Below the pieces are notes generated by a model, which was given only the letters and a program-made list of their open reading frames with translations, was not told where the DNA came from and made no database searches. A stretch of 40,194 bases of DNA, from NCBI RefSeq assembly GCF_035938995.1, contig NZ_DASZGI010000199.1, positions 1 through 40,194 on the forward strand, in the 5' to 3' direction. Origin of the DNA: DASZGI01 sp035938995 (GTDB lineage Bacteria; Actinomycetota; Actinomycetes; Streptomycetales; Catenulisporaceae). Shown piece after piece: positions 1 through 8,174 of the stretch. The translations under genes were made by a program, and so were the position numbers. Position 1 is the stretch's first letter. Every line of letters starts with the position of its first letter.

Positions 1-1438
1 TCGTCAACGAGCTCTGACCGTTGCTGATGGCCGCGTCGAAGGCCTTCGTGTTGATGCCGATGATGTCCTGCAGGGCGCTGTCGTACTGGTAGAACGCGTA
101 GTTGGACTGCCCCGCCTGGGTGCCGACGTCGAACGCCACCGCCGCTTGGAGGTCGCCGCGCTGAGCGTCGGCGCGGATGGTCCCATCGTCCTGGATATAG
201 ACGTCGAAGGCCTTGGTCGTGGCGACCGCGCCTTCGGCCTCGTGCGGGAAAGTGATGTTGTTCAGCTCCGTGCCGAGCAGTCCGCCCAACTTCACGTTCG
301 AGACGCTGTTCGCCCCGGCATCGAGCGCGAGGGTGTCGGTGGCCTGGTTCAGCGCGCCGTAGTACGAGCTCGGATTCGCCGCCGCAGCGTTGGCGGCCAC
401 TCCCGGTACCGACGCGACCTGAGATGCCTTGGTGAAGAAGCTCTGCTGGAGCGCGGGTGTGCGGTCCAGAAGCCAGCGGCTCTCGTCGGCGTTGGCGTCA
501 TAGGAGACGGCGCGCGCATTGGTCAGGGCGTTGATCGAGTCGAACGCGTCGGACTTGGCCACCTTGAGCTGCTGGGCCTCGTGCAGCAGGGTCGAGACGC
601 CCAGTCCGCCCACCGCGACCGCGAGGACGACCGCGAGACCCAGCGCCGGAGCCAGAACCCTGCGGAAGCGGCGGCTCAAGTACTGGTTCGCCGCGATCAG
701 CGCCACGGCCAAGAGAACCGTGAGCACGACGACCAGGATCGCGTCGCGTTGCGCGCCGCTGCGGTCGCCGGAGTAGGTTCCGTTCACGTCGGAGCTGTCG
801 CTCGTGGTGATGTTCTGAGCGATCGGCAGGATGTCGTTGTGCATCTGGCCACTCGCCTGCTCATACAACACCAGCGCCGCCGCGGGCGGCGCCGCCGGGC
901 CCTGCGGTCCGGCGTGCTGGTCGAGATAGACGGCCTGGGCGATGAGGCCCTCGTAGCCGCCGATCGCGGTGAGCAACTTCGTGTCCTTCGCGGCGAGCGC
1001 GGCGTTCTGCGCGATCTGCTCAAGGTCCTGCGACGCCGCGGCCCGGTCCTGCTCGTAGGTCGACTCGGACGCCTGGGCGTTGTTGGACGCGGGGATCGCC
1101 ATGGTTGGGGTGAAGCCGACCAGCAGGGCGTTCGCCGCCTGCGCGTCCATGTCGTTGAGCCGGAAGTAGAGGTCGTTGGTCGAGCTGACCTCTCCGGTCT
1201 TGGCGGACATCGAGGACAGCGCCGCACGCGCCGAGGACGTCCCGGCGGCGAGCACGATGACGAATCCGACCGCGAGCGCGGTGACCGCCGCGACGAGAAG
1301 TATCAGCCGTCTGGGTGTCTCCGACGCCATCCGCCGGATGAGCGGGGGCGCGGGGCGGGGCAAGGTGTCCACGGCGCGCACTGTCCTTGACCCGCCGAGC
1401 GCCGACAAGGGCCGCGGCCGATTCTCAACACGATGCAT
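1..1438 (-). CDS. Multi-pass membrane protein with extracytoplasmic helical domains (partial, runs off left edge)
   Basis: An uninterrupted minus-strand frame runs from a start near 1438 (MHRVENRP) or 1330 (MASETPRR) to the left edge with no stop, so the C-terminus is missing. From the 1330 start I see a membrane helix at about residues 9-30 and then a hydrophilic, helix-prone segment of about 150 residues. A helical hairpin follows, with one helix near ILVVVLTVLLAVALI and one near LGLAVVLAVAVGGLG. After it comes a second Ala/Asn/Gln-rich domain reaching the edge. Two extracytoplasmic helical domains alternating with membrane helices recall GlnX-type sensors that sit beside PknG and GlnH in actinobacteria. 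That is only an architectural resemblance, and the neighbours that could confirm it lie outside the window. Neither start has a good ribosome-binding site. The long plus-strand frame across the same DNA is an Arg/Gly-rich shadow. Confidence 0.75.
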   Translation of the reverse strand, partial: MHRVENRPRPLSALGGSRTVRAVDTLPRPAPPLIRRMASETPRRLILLVAAVTALAVGFVIVLAAGTSSARAALSSMSAKTGEVSSTNDLYFRLNDMDAQAANALLVGFTPTMAIPASNNAQASESTYEQDRAAASQDLEQIAQNAALAAKDTKLLTAIGGYEGLIAQAVYLDQHAGPQGPAAPPAAALVLYEQASGQMHNDILPIAQNITTSDSSDVNGTYSGDRSGAQRDAILVVVLTVLLAVALIAANQYLSRRFRRVLAPALGLAVVLAVAVGGLGVSTLLHEAQQLKVAKSDAFDSINALTNARAVSYDANADESRWLLDRTPALQQSFFTKASQVASVPGVAANAAAANPSSYYGALNQATDTLALDAGANSVSNVKLGGLLGTELNNITFPHEAEGAVATTKAFDVYIQDDGTIRADAQRGDLQAAVAFDVGTQAGQSNYAFYQYDSALQDIIGINTKAFDAAISNGQSSLT

Positions 1439-1523
1439 ACACGGGCTGCGACCAGGGCGTGAGCTCCGCGCGGAACTCGTTAGACCGGCGTAGAGGTGCC
1501 GCCGTCCGGCAGCTCCGGCTTAC

Positions 1524-2189
1524 TCAGCCGCGCCACGGCGTCAGGAGCACCGGCTCGATGATCTGCGCGACCGCGCGGACCGCGGCGATCAGCGCGTCGG
1601 CCGAGCTCCAGCCGTCCCGCTTCCACAGCAGCACTTCACGGTCCAGGGCACGCCAGCTGAACCGCTCCGGCGTTTCCACCATGACGTCGGCGGTGCTCCG
1701 GGACGTCAGCAGCATGGCCATCTCGGGCTCTTCGGCGTAGAGCTGATAAAGCCGGTTGAATTCGGGTGTTGCGCCGGTGCGGTGGCCGTCCGGAACGTGA
1801 TCGGGGACGCGTGCGGCGCTGAACGCCGGCTCTCCGCGCACCTCGGCCCACTCGACCGAGCTGGGCAACAGGATGCAGGCCAGTCCGTAACGGTGCCGCG
1901 TGCCGGCGAATACGCACTCGTAACCGGCGACCCGGACGCTCAACCCGTCCACGTCCCCGATCAGTTCGCTGTCGACTTCCCGGTGCTTGCCGTAGTGGAA
2001 CGGCGGCCATCCGGTGGACTGGGTCTCCATCCACGAAGCCCGCGACCCGGTGGAAAAGGCGTATCGGCCGCGAAGTTCGGCGTCGACGACCGCAGCGCGG
2101 GCACGCCGCCTGCGCGGTTCGATGTGCGGGCTGATGAGCACGATCGCGGCGAAAGCGGCGAACAACACGGCCGGAATCACGTAGCGCAT
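1524..2189 (-). CDS. Membrane-anchored protein of unknown function
   Basis: This protein of about 221 residues has one N-terminal hydrophobic helix (VIPAVLFAAFAAIVLIS), then an Arg-rich stop-transfer segment and a soluble C-terminal domain of about 180 residues. An ATG at 2189 is preceded four bases upstream by GGAGG, so I prefer it to the upstream in-frame start at 2225. The soluble domain alternates short hydrophobic strands with aromatic residues (WPPFHYGKHREV, YECVFAGTRHRYG) and ends in a helix rich in Ala and Val. I recognise no catalytic motif and assign no function. It faces the same way as the KimA-like permease but is separated from it by about 260 bp containing a tandem repeat, so co-transcription is uncertain. 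Confidence 0.75.
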   Translation of the reverse strand: MRYVIPAVLFAAFAAIVLISPHIEPRRRRARAAVVDAELRGRYAFSTGSRASWMETQSTGWPPFHYGKHREVDSELIGDVDGLSVRVAGYECVFAGTRHRYGLACILLPSSVEWAEVRGEPAFSAARVPDHVPDGHRTGATPEFNRLYQLYAEEPEMAMLLTSRSTADVMVETPERFSWRALDREVLLWKRDGWSSADALIAAVRAVAQIIEPVLLTPWRG

Positions 2190-2317
2190 CGCACCTCCAT
2201 GGGTGCTGTGCTCGAGGCGGAGCACTTACGCGCCGACCAGACTTCCCGGCTCTCCACCGATCAACACTAGACCTCTGCGGTGGGCGCGCAAGGTGTTCGC
2301 GGGCTCACTCGGTGTAG

Positions 2318-2463
2318 GTCTCAGGCGGTGCGGTTTCAGGCGGTGTTGTCTCAGGCGGTGTGGTCTCAGGGCTGTGCCAGTTGGCCTCAAGCGGTGTCGG
2401 TCTCACGCTGCGTTCGTCTCACGAAGCGTTCGTCTCAGACAGCGTTCGTCTCAAGCGGCGTCG
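2318..2463. repeat. Degenerate 15-16 bp tandem repeat at the 3' end of the permease gene
   Basis: Nine units beginning GTCTCA or a one-base variant start at 2318, 2333, 2348, 2363, 2384, 2400, 2416, 2432 and 2448. The period is 15 bp in the first units and 16 bp in the last ones, with one 21-bp spacing. The first units read GTCTCAGGCGGTGNG and the later ones GTCTCACGNNGCGTTC. The last unit covers the stop codon and final codons of the permease gene, and the rest is downstream of that gene. Confidence 0.8.
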
Positions 2464-4277
2464 ATGCGGAACCGCAGCCGCGCGATGACGGCGTTGGTGT
2501 GGCGGCGGATCGCCCGCTCGAGCACGCCGCCGCGCTGGTTCTGCAGCAGCCGCTGCCACCAATGCGAGAGCTGCATCTCGGGGATCAGCACCAGGAGGCG
2601 GTCGTGCGCGTCCTCGGCGTCGGCCTTGCGCAGGTAATCCACGATCGGGCGAGTCAGCGAGCGCGCCGGGCTGTTCAAGACGGTCAGTGGCACGTGTGGG
2701 TTCCACTGCTGCCAGTCAGCTTCGAGCTTCAGCGCGACGGGGGTGTCGTTTTCGTCCGGATGGGTGACGGTGATCGCCCGCACCTCGTCACCGAGCGAGA
2801 GCGCTGCGCCGATCGCCTCCTGCGTCAGCCGGTTGACCGTGCTGACCGGAACCACCACGAGGGTGCGCGTCGGGTGGGGCTCGCCGGGGATCTCGCCGAC
2901 GTGCAGCGCCGCCCCGATGCGCATGTAGGTGCGGTGGATCATCTCGAACATCGCGACCAGTACGGCGACCGCCGCGAAGACCAGCCAGCCGCCCTCGCTG
3001 AACTTCGCAATCAGTTCGACCACTGTGGCCGCGGCGGTGAGCAGCGCGCCGAAGCCGTTGAGCAGCGCGCGCCACTGCCAGCCCGCCCCGCGCTGCTCGA
3101 ACCAGTGCCGGACCATGCCGATCTGGGAGAGGGTGAAGCCGATGAAGACGCCGATCGCAAACACCGGCACCAGCGCCTGCGTGTTCCCCTTCGACACGAC
3201 GAGCAGGAGGAACCCGAAGCCGGCCAGAACTACGACGCCGTAGCGGTAGACCTGCCGGTCGGCACGCAGCGCGAACACGTGCGGCAGGTGATGGTCCTTG
3301 GCCAGCAGCGAGGTCAGGACCGGCATTCCGCCGAACGAGGTGTTCGCGGCGAGTGCTAGCAGCACCATGGTCGCGAACTGGACGATGTAGAACCCGACGT
3401 TGTGGCCCAGCGCCGCGTCGGTCAGCTGCGCCAGCACCGTCTTGTTGGCGTTCGGCGCGACGTGGAACTTGCCGATCAACGTCGACAGGCCGAGCAGCAT
3501 CAGGCCAAGCAGGGCGCCGAGCGCGATCTCGGTGCGCTGCGCCCGCTTCACCCTCGGCGCGCGGAACGTCGGCACCGCGTTGGCGATGGCCTCGACGCCG
3601 GTCAGCGCGGAACAGCCGGAGGCGAACGCCTTAAGCAGCAGCAACAGGCCCACCGTGCTCGCGGCGCCGCCGGCCGGGTGTGTCGGCTCGGTAGCCGGAT
3701 GCACGCGCACCAGGCCGACGATGACCACCGCGAAGATGGCCACGATGAAGATGACCGTCGGCAGGATCATCACCTTGGCGGACTCGGCCACGCCGTAGAG
3801 GTTCACCGCGGTGATCAGCGCGAGCACGGCCACGCACAGCCATGTCGTCGAGCTGTAGAGCGAGGGGAAGGCCGAGGTCAGCGCGGCCACGCCGGCCGAG
3901 ACCGCGACCGCGACATTCAGCACGTAGTCGATGATCAGTGAGGCCGCGGCGACCAGGCTGACCCGGCGGCCGAGGTGCCGTCCGGAGACCGCGTAGGCGC
4001 CGCCGCCGTTCGGGAACGCGGCGATGACCTGCCGGTAGGAGAAGGTGAGGGCGGCCAGCAGGACGACGATCGCGAGGGTGACCGGGAGGGTGAAGCCGAG
4101 GCCGTGGCTGCCGGCCACCGCCAGCACCACCACGATCGCTTCGGGGCCGTACGCCACGGAGGACAGCGCGTCGAGTGACAGCGCGGCCAGCCCCTGCGGG
4201 ACGGTCAGCCGGTCGCGCTCGCCACCGCCCGCCGGGCCGCTTGGGGGCGCCCCCGCGGTCTTCGTCTCGGTCGTCAT
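2451..4277 (-). CDS. KimA-like APC-superfamily potassium/proton symporter
   Basis: This protein of 608 residues belongs to the APC superfamily. By recalled sequence it resembles the Bacillus KimA (YdaO) high-affinity potassium importer. Shared blocks include LSLDALSSVAYGPEAI near residue 35, YRQVIAAFPNGGGAY near 85, LLKAFASGCSALTGVEAI near 215 and FAIGVFIGFTLSQIGM near 375. About 12 hydrophobic helices span roughly residues 30-460, followed by a cytosolic domain of about 140 residues, the same overall plan and length as KimA. The ATG at 4277 (MTTETKTAG) has GGAGGA about nine bases upstream. The frame extends further upstream, but that part is Arg-rich and unlike coding sequence. I looked for a c-di-AMP (ydaO) riboswitch in the leader and saw none. 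The exact substrate (potassium versus an amino acid) is inferred from homology only. Confidence 0.88.
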   Translation of the reverse strand: MTTETKTAGAPPSGPAGGGERDRLTVPQGLAALSLDALSSVAYGPEAIVVVLAVAGSHGLGFTLPVTLAIVVLLAALTFSYRQVIAAFPNGGGAYAVSGRHLGRRVSLVAAASLIIDYVLNVAVAVSAGVAALTSAFPSLYSSTTWLCVAVLALITAVNLYGVAESAKVMILPTVIFIVAIFAVVIVGLVRVHPATEPTHPAGGAASTVGLLLLLKAFASGCSALTGVEAIANAVPTFRAPRVKRAQRTEIALGALLGLMLLGLSTLIGKFHVAPNANKTVLAQLTDAALGHNVGFYIVQFATMVLLALAANTSFGGMPVLTSLLAKDHHLPHVFALRADRQVYRYGVVVLAGFGFLLLVVSKGNTQALVPVFAIGVFIGFTLSQIGMVRHWFEQRGAGWQWRALLNGFGALLTAAATVVELIAKFSEGGWLVFAAVAVLVAMFEMIHRTYMRIGAALHVGEIPGEPHPTRTLVVVPVSTVNRLTQEAIGAALSLGDEVRAITVTHPDENDTPVALKLEADWQQWNPHVPLTVLNSPARSLTRPIVDYLRKADAEDAHDRLLVLIPEMQLSHWWQRLLQNQRGGVLERAIRRHTNAVIARLRFRIDAA

Positions 4278-4615
4278 CGGCACTCGTCCTCCGTCTTCCG
4301 GGTCAGGCATGCCGCCCGGTCGGCGGCGGCGCAGCCGCGCGCTCCCCCGAGCCAGTGAAGCGATTCCTAGCGCATTTACATACGACCCCAACGACTCTCT
4401 CACGCCTGCGCCCGTTTTTCTCACGCCGCGCTGACGGCCGGTCCGTGGCAGGTCACCCACGGTGCGGAGACAGCGACGTTAACGTGATGTTGATTTCCGC
4501 CGCAGCGGCATTCGGGAGGTGTGAGTAAGCGCGTTGAAGGGCCCGACGCGGGCATAGCGTCGAAAGGTGGTGATCCGCCCGGACCGGGCGGGACGAGGGA
4601 AGGGATCTGATCGGG
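4278..4615. promoter_or_regulatory. Divergent intergenic region with a 10-bp palindrome
   Basis: These 338 bp separate the divergent permease and SAV_915-type genes and must hold both promoters. The clearest element is the perfect palindrome ACGTTAACGT at 4476-4485, a plausible operator. I could not assign -35/-10 boxes with confidence, and no riboswitch or RNA gene is apparent. Confidence 0.45.
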
Positions 4616-5056
4616 ATGGATACGCAACCCCCTGATACCGGTCGGCTGTTCGTGCCGCTGCGCGACGCCGGCTGCGGCGTGGCGGTGCGAATGTTCCGGG
4701 ACCGGCACGGAGCGCGCTGCGCCGTCGGTTTCACCAGCGCGGAGCGGCTGGCCTCGGTGCTCGGCACGCAGCAGCCCTATTACCGGCTGACGGAGCGGGC
4801 GGTGCGCGAGCTGGCGCACGAGCGCGGCGTCGAAACGCTCGTCGTCGATCCCGGCCTCGTCGCGGCCCCTGTTCGAGACCACGTCGAGCCCAAGCCGCTC
4901 GTCCCCAGTGCCGTCGTCCCTAAGCCGGTCGCCCCCCGTCCGCTGCCCTCACGGATCAGCGCCCTGCGGTCCGCGTTCGACGCCCAGACCGCCGGAATCC
5001 TCGCGGTCAGCGCCGTCACCGGCGCGGCCACCCTCGCAATACAGGTGTTGAAGTGA
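4616..5056 (+). CDS. SAV_915-family protein
   Basis: This 146-residue protein has an N-terminal domain of about 85 residues (FVPLRDAGCGVAVRMF, then VGFTSAERLASVLG and VDPGLVA) that resembles the SAV_915/SseB-like domain common in actinomycetes. A Pro/Val-rich linker follows at about residues 88-112, and a C-terminal hydrophobic helix (ILAVSAVTGAATLAIQVL) may anchor it in the membrane. The ATG at 4616 follows GAAGGGA in the upstream dozen bases. Its stop overlaps the GTG start of lysA (GTGA), so the two genes are translationally coupled. The biochemical role of the family is not known to me, and the coupling to lysA is the only functional hint. Confidence 0.75.
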   Translation: MDTQPPDTGRLFVPLRDAGCGVAVRMFRDRHGARCAVGFTSAERLASVLGTQQPYYRLTERAVRELAHERGVETLVVDPGLVAAPVRDHVEPKPLVPSAVVPKPVAPRPLPSRISALRSAFDAQTAGILAVSAVTGAATLAIQVLK

Positions 5057-6408
5057 CCGTTCTCGCTCCGGTGAGTCCCAAGAACCCCGACCGGTCCCCG
5101 CACGCCATTGGCGCGCCCCTCGGCGCTCCGTGGCCGGCCAGCGCCCGCCGCGTCGAGGGCGATATCCTGGTCGGCGGGGTGTCGCTGGCAGATTTGGCCG
5201 CGCGCCACGGCACGGCGGTGTACGTACTCGACGAGTCCGAGGTGCGCACCCGCGCGCTCGCGTATCGCTGCGCCCTGCCGAACGCGACAGTGCTCTACGC
5301 CGCGAAGGCGTTCCTGTGCGGCGCGATGGTGCGGTGGATGGACGACGACGGCCTCGGCCTGGACGTGTGCTCAGGCAACGAACTCGGGCTCGCCCTCGCG
5401 CAGGGTTTCCCGGCGCGGCGGATCGTCATGCACGGCAACGCCAAGAGCGAGGCCGAGCTGGATCTGGCGGTCCGCTCCGGCGTCGGGCGGATCGTGGTGG
5501 ACTCATTCAGCGAGATCGCGCACCTCGCCGCGCTCGCGCCGGCGGACGAGCCGCAGGGGGTGTACGTGCGCGTGGTGCCGGGCGTGGCGGCCGGCCACCA
5601 CGCGGCGGTGCGCACCGGCGTCGACGACCAGCAGTTCGGATTCCCCCTCAGCGGCGGGTTCGCGGCCGAGGCCGCCTCGCGTGTGCTCAATCAGCCGCAC
5701 CTTCGCCTCGAGGGCCTGCACTGCCATCTCGGCTCGCAGATCTCCCAGGTCGAGCCGTTCCTCATCGCGGTCGACCGGATGGTGGAGCTGCTGTCCACGC
5801 TGCGCGACCGGTATGGAATCATCCTGCCCGAGCTCGATCTGGGCGGCGGGCACGCGATCGCCTACCGTCCCGGTGAACCGGCGCTCGACCCGGCGCGGTA
5901 CGCCGCCGCGGTGCTCCCCCGGCTGGCCGCGCGGTGCGCCGAACACAACCTCCCAGTGCCCCGCCTGGTCGTCGAGCCGGGCCGGGCCATCGTGGGGCCG
6001 GCCGGCGTCGCGCTGTACCGCGTCCTGGCCGTCAAGCACTCCCCGTCCGGCCACCGGTTCGTCGCGGTCGACGGGGGCATGAGCGACAACCCCCGCCCCG
6101 CTCTCTACGGCGCCGGCTACACCGCGCAGCTCGTCGGCCGCTTCTCGCGCGAGCCCCTTCAGGGCGCCCGCGTCGTCGGCCGCCACTGCGAGGCCGGCGA
6201 CGTCCTGGTCCCCGACGCGCTGCTGCCTGAGGACACCCGCCCCGGCGACCTGCTCGCGATCCCCGCCGCCGGTGCGTATCAGCTCTCGATGTCGTCCGGT
6301 TACAATATGGTCGGCCGCCCGCCTCTGGTCGCCGTGCGCGACGGAGCCGAGCGGCTGCTGCTACGGCGCGAAACCCTCGAGGACATCCTGCGGCGCGAGA
6401 TCGCCTGA
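5053..6408 (+). CDS. lysA: Diaminopimelate decarboxylase
   Basis: This 451-residue fold-type III PLP enzyme converts meso-diaminopimelate to L-lysine. The PLP lysine is K85 in VLYAAKAFLCG. HGNAKSEAEL (near 127), HCHLGSQI (223-230), DLGGGHAIAY (262-271) and EPGRAIVGP (308-316) form the barrel and phosphate site. In the C-terminal sheet domain HCEAGD supplies the active-site Cys (C379) in place of the usual CESGD, and SGYNMVGRP closes the site. All expected residues are present and the length is normal. The GTG start overlaps the preceding stop. A related PLP decarboxylase acting on another amino acid cannot be excluded. Lysine could in principle feed the N-hydroxylase 23 kb away, but nothing physically links the two. 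Confidence 0.92.
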   Translation: MTVLAPVSPKNPDRSPHAIGAPLGAPWPASARRVEGDILVGGVSLADLAARHGTAVYVLDESEVRTRALAYRCALPNATVLYAAKAFLCGAMVRWMDDDGLGLDVCSGNELGLALAQGFPARRIVMHGNAKSEAELDLAVRSGVGRIVVDSFSEIAHLAALAPADEPQGVYVRVVPGVAAGHHAAVRTGVDDQQFGFPLSGGFAAEAASRVLNQPHLRLEGLHCHLGSQISQVEPFLIAVDRMVELLSTLRDRYGIILPELDLGGGHAIAYRPGEPALDPARYAAAVLPRLAARCAEHNLPVPRLVVEPGRAIVGPAGVALYRVLAVKHSPSGHRFVAVDGGMSDNPRPALYGAGYTAQLVGRFSREPLQGARVVGRHCEAGDVLVPDALLPEDTRPGDLLAIPAAGAYQLSMSSGYNMVGRPPLVAVRDGAERLLLRRETLEDILRREIA

Positions 6409-6436
6409 TAAGCGCCCGGCCAAGTCCATGAGCTCG

Positions 6437-6462
6437 CACGACTCGGGAACACGACTCGGGAA
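6437..6462. repeat. Perfect 13-bp tandem direct repeat upstream of the exporter gene
   Basis: CACGACTCGGGAA occurs twice with no spacer, at 6437-6449 and 6450-6462, ending 60 bp before the ATG of the DHA2 exporter. The position suits a regulator-binding site, but no regulator gene is adjacent. Confidence 0.6.
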
Positions 6463-6522
6463 GTAGTCTGCCCCTAAGGCCGGGGCGATCCCGGGCGCGT
6501 CGATCGAGCGGGGAGCGGCTGC

Positions 6523-8130
6523 ATGAGCGCGATGGAGCAGGCAGCGCGCCCGGTTCAGGTCCGCTACGGCGAACCGGCCGGCCGCTGGGTGCTGTTCGCG
6601 ACGGTCCTCGGGTCGGCGATGACCTTCGTCGACGCCACCGTGGTCAACGTCGCTCTGCCACACCTCGGGCACGATCTGCACGCGAACGCGGCGGCGCTGC
6701 AATGGACGGTCAACGGCTACACCCTGAGCCTGGCCTCGCTGATCCTGCTCGGCGGTTCGCTGGGCGACCGCTTCGGCCGCCGCCGGATCTTCCTCATCGG
6801 CGTCATCTGGTTCGCGGCGGCGTCCCTGCTGTGCGGACTGGCGCCGACCGTCGGAGTCCTGATCGCCGCGCGGGTCGTGCAGGGCGTCGGGGGCGCGCTG
6901 CTGACGCCCGGCTCGCTCGCCATCCTCGAGGCTTCCTTCCATCCGAACGACCGGGGCAGGGCGATCGGCGCGTGGTCGGGCTTGGGCGGGATCGCCGGCG
7001 CGCTCGGCCCGTTCCTCGGCGGCTGGCTGGTGCAGGTCGCCACCTGGCGCCTGGTCTTCCTGATCAACGCACCGCTCGCCGTGCTCGTGGTGGTCGCCGG
7101 GTCGCGGTACATCCCGGAGACCCGCGATCCGCAGGCGGTGCGCGGATTCGACGTGCCCGGCGTCGTCGCCGCCGCGGCCGCGCTCGCCGGGCTCACCTAC
7201 GGGTTCACCGCCTGGCCGAGCCGGGGCGGCGGGTCGCCGCAGGTCGTGGCCACGCTCGCGTTCGGCTTCGCCGCGCTGGCCGCTTTCGTCCTGGTCGAAC
7301 GGCGCTCCGCGCACCCGATACTTCCGCTCGAGGTCTTCCGTTCCAAGGCCTTCAGCGCCGCGAATCTGGTGACATTCGCCGTATACGCGGCGCTCGGCGG
7401 GACGTTCTTCCTGGTCGTGCTCAATCTCCAGATCGTCGCCCACTACGCTCCGGTGGTCGCCGGGACGGCGATGCTGCCGGTCACCTTCCTCATGCTGCTG
7501 CTCTCCGCGCGGTCCGGCGCCCTCGCCGGGCGCATCGGTCCCCGGATCCCGATGACCGTGGGACCCGCCGTGTGCGCGGTGGCGATGCTGCTGCTCTCCC
7601 GCGTCGGCGCCCACGCCCCGTACCCGACCAGCGTGCTGCCGGGCGCGATCGTCCTGGGCCTGGGCCTGTCGCTGACCGTCGCGCCGCTGACGGCCACCGC
7701 CCTCGGCGCGCTCGACGAGCGGCACGCCGGGATCGCCAGCGGCGTGAACAACGCCGTCGCGCGCGCCGCCGGACTACTCGCCGTCGCGATCCTGCCTTTG
7801 GCGGCCGGCATCGGATCCGGCAGCCTCACCGACCCGCGCGCACTCGCCCCCGCCTACCACAACGCGATGCTGATCTGCGCCGGACTGCTCGTCGTCGGCG
7901 CCATCACGGCGCTGCTCGCCGTTCCGTCGAAGCTGCCGTCGCCTGTCGCGGAACCCGAACCGGAGCCCGAACCGCCCGAGGGCGACGAAACGACGCCTCC
8001 TCAGGCGGTTTCCACTCACTCGGCTCCCACGCCTCCGACTGCTCCAGCCAGCACGCCCGTCCGCATCCACTGCGCCATCGCCGGAACACCACTCCACCCG
8101 CGTCTGCGGCACGACGCACCGTCGTCGTGA
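6523..8130 (+). CDS. DHA2-family (EmrB/QacA type) MFS drug exporter
   Basis: This 535-residue MFS transporter has about 14 predicted helices over residues 20-465. Motif A (GGSLGDRFGRRR) follows helix 2, helix 1 carries the D34 acidic residue in FVDATVVNVALP, and motif C-like GIAGALGPFLGGWL lies in helix 5. These are marks of proton-coupled drug exporters of the 14-helix group. The last 70 residues are a hydrophilic Pro/Glu-rich tail that varies in such proteins. The ATG at 6523 follows GGGGAGCGG. It is not in an obvious operon: lysA lies 114 bp upstream, and the next gene is convergent and ends 44 bp away. The substrate is unknown. Confidence 0.9.
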   Translation: MSAMEQAARPVQVRYGEPAGRWVLFATVLGSAMTFVDATVVNVALPHLGHDLHANAAALQWTVNGYTLSLASLILLGGSLGDRFGRRRIFLIGVIWFAAASLLCGLAPTVGVLIAARVVQGVGGALLTPGSLAILEASFHPNDRGRAIGAWSGLGGIAGALGPFLGGWLVQVATWRLVFLINAPLAVLVVVAGSRYIPETRDPQAVRGFDVPGVVAAAAALAGLTYGFTAWPSRGGGSPQVVATLAFGFAALAAFVLVERRSAHPILPLEVFRSKAFSAANLVTFAVYAALGGTFFLVVLNLQIVAHYAPVVAGTAMLPVTFLMLLLSARSGALAGRIGPRIPMTVGPAVCAVAMLLLSRVGAHAPYPTSVLPGAIVLGLGLSLTVAPLTATALGALDERHAGIASGVNNAVARAAGLLAVAILPLAAGIGSGSLTDPRALAPAYHNAMLICAGLLVVGAITALLAVPSKLPSPVAEPEPEPEPPEGDETTPPQAVSTHSAPTPPTAPASTPVRIHCAIAGTPLHPRLRHDAPSS

Positions 8131-8174
8131 GGCGTCTACGGCGTCCATGACGAGCCTGATCGTGACGAGCGCGC

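Noticed and set aside
146..1390. 414-codon plus-strand frame
   Set aside because: Arg/Gly/Val-rich shadow of the real minus-strand membrane protein, which has clear helices and stays open to the edge.
4278..4460. ydaO-type riboswitch before the KimA-like gene
   Set aside because: Expected from Bacillus, but no matching conserved blocks are seen on the minus strand.
5053..6408. lysA as a cluster gene supplying lysine
   Set aside because: It is over 11 kb left of the cluster, coupled to a SAV_915 gene and separated by unrelated genes.
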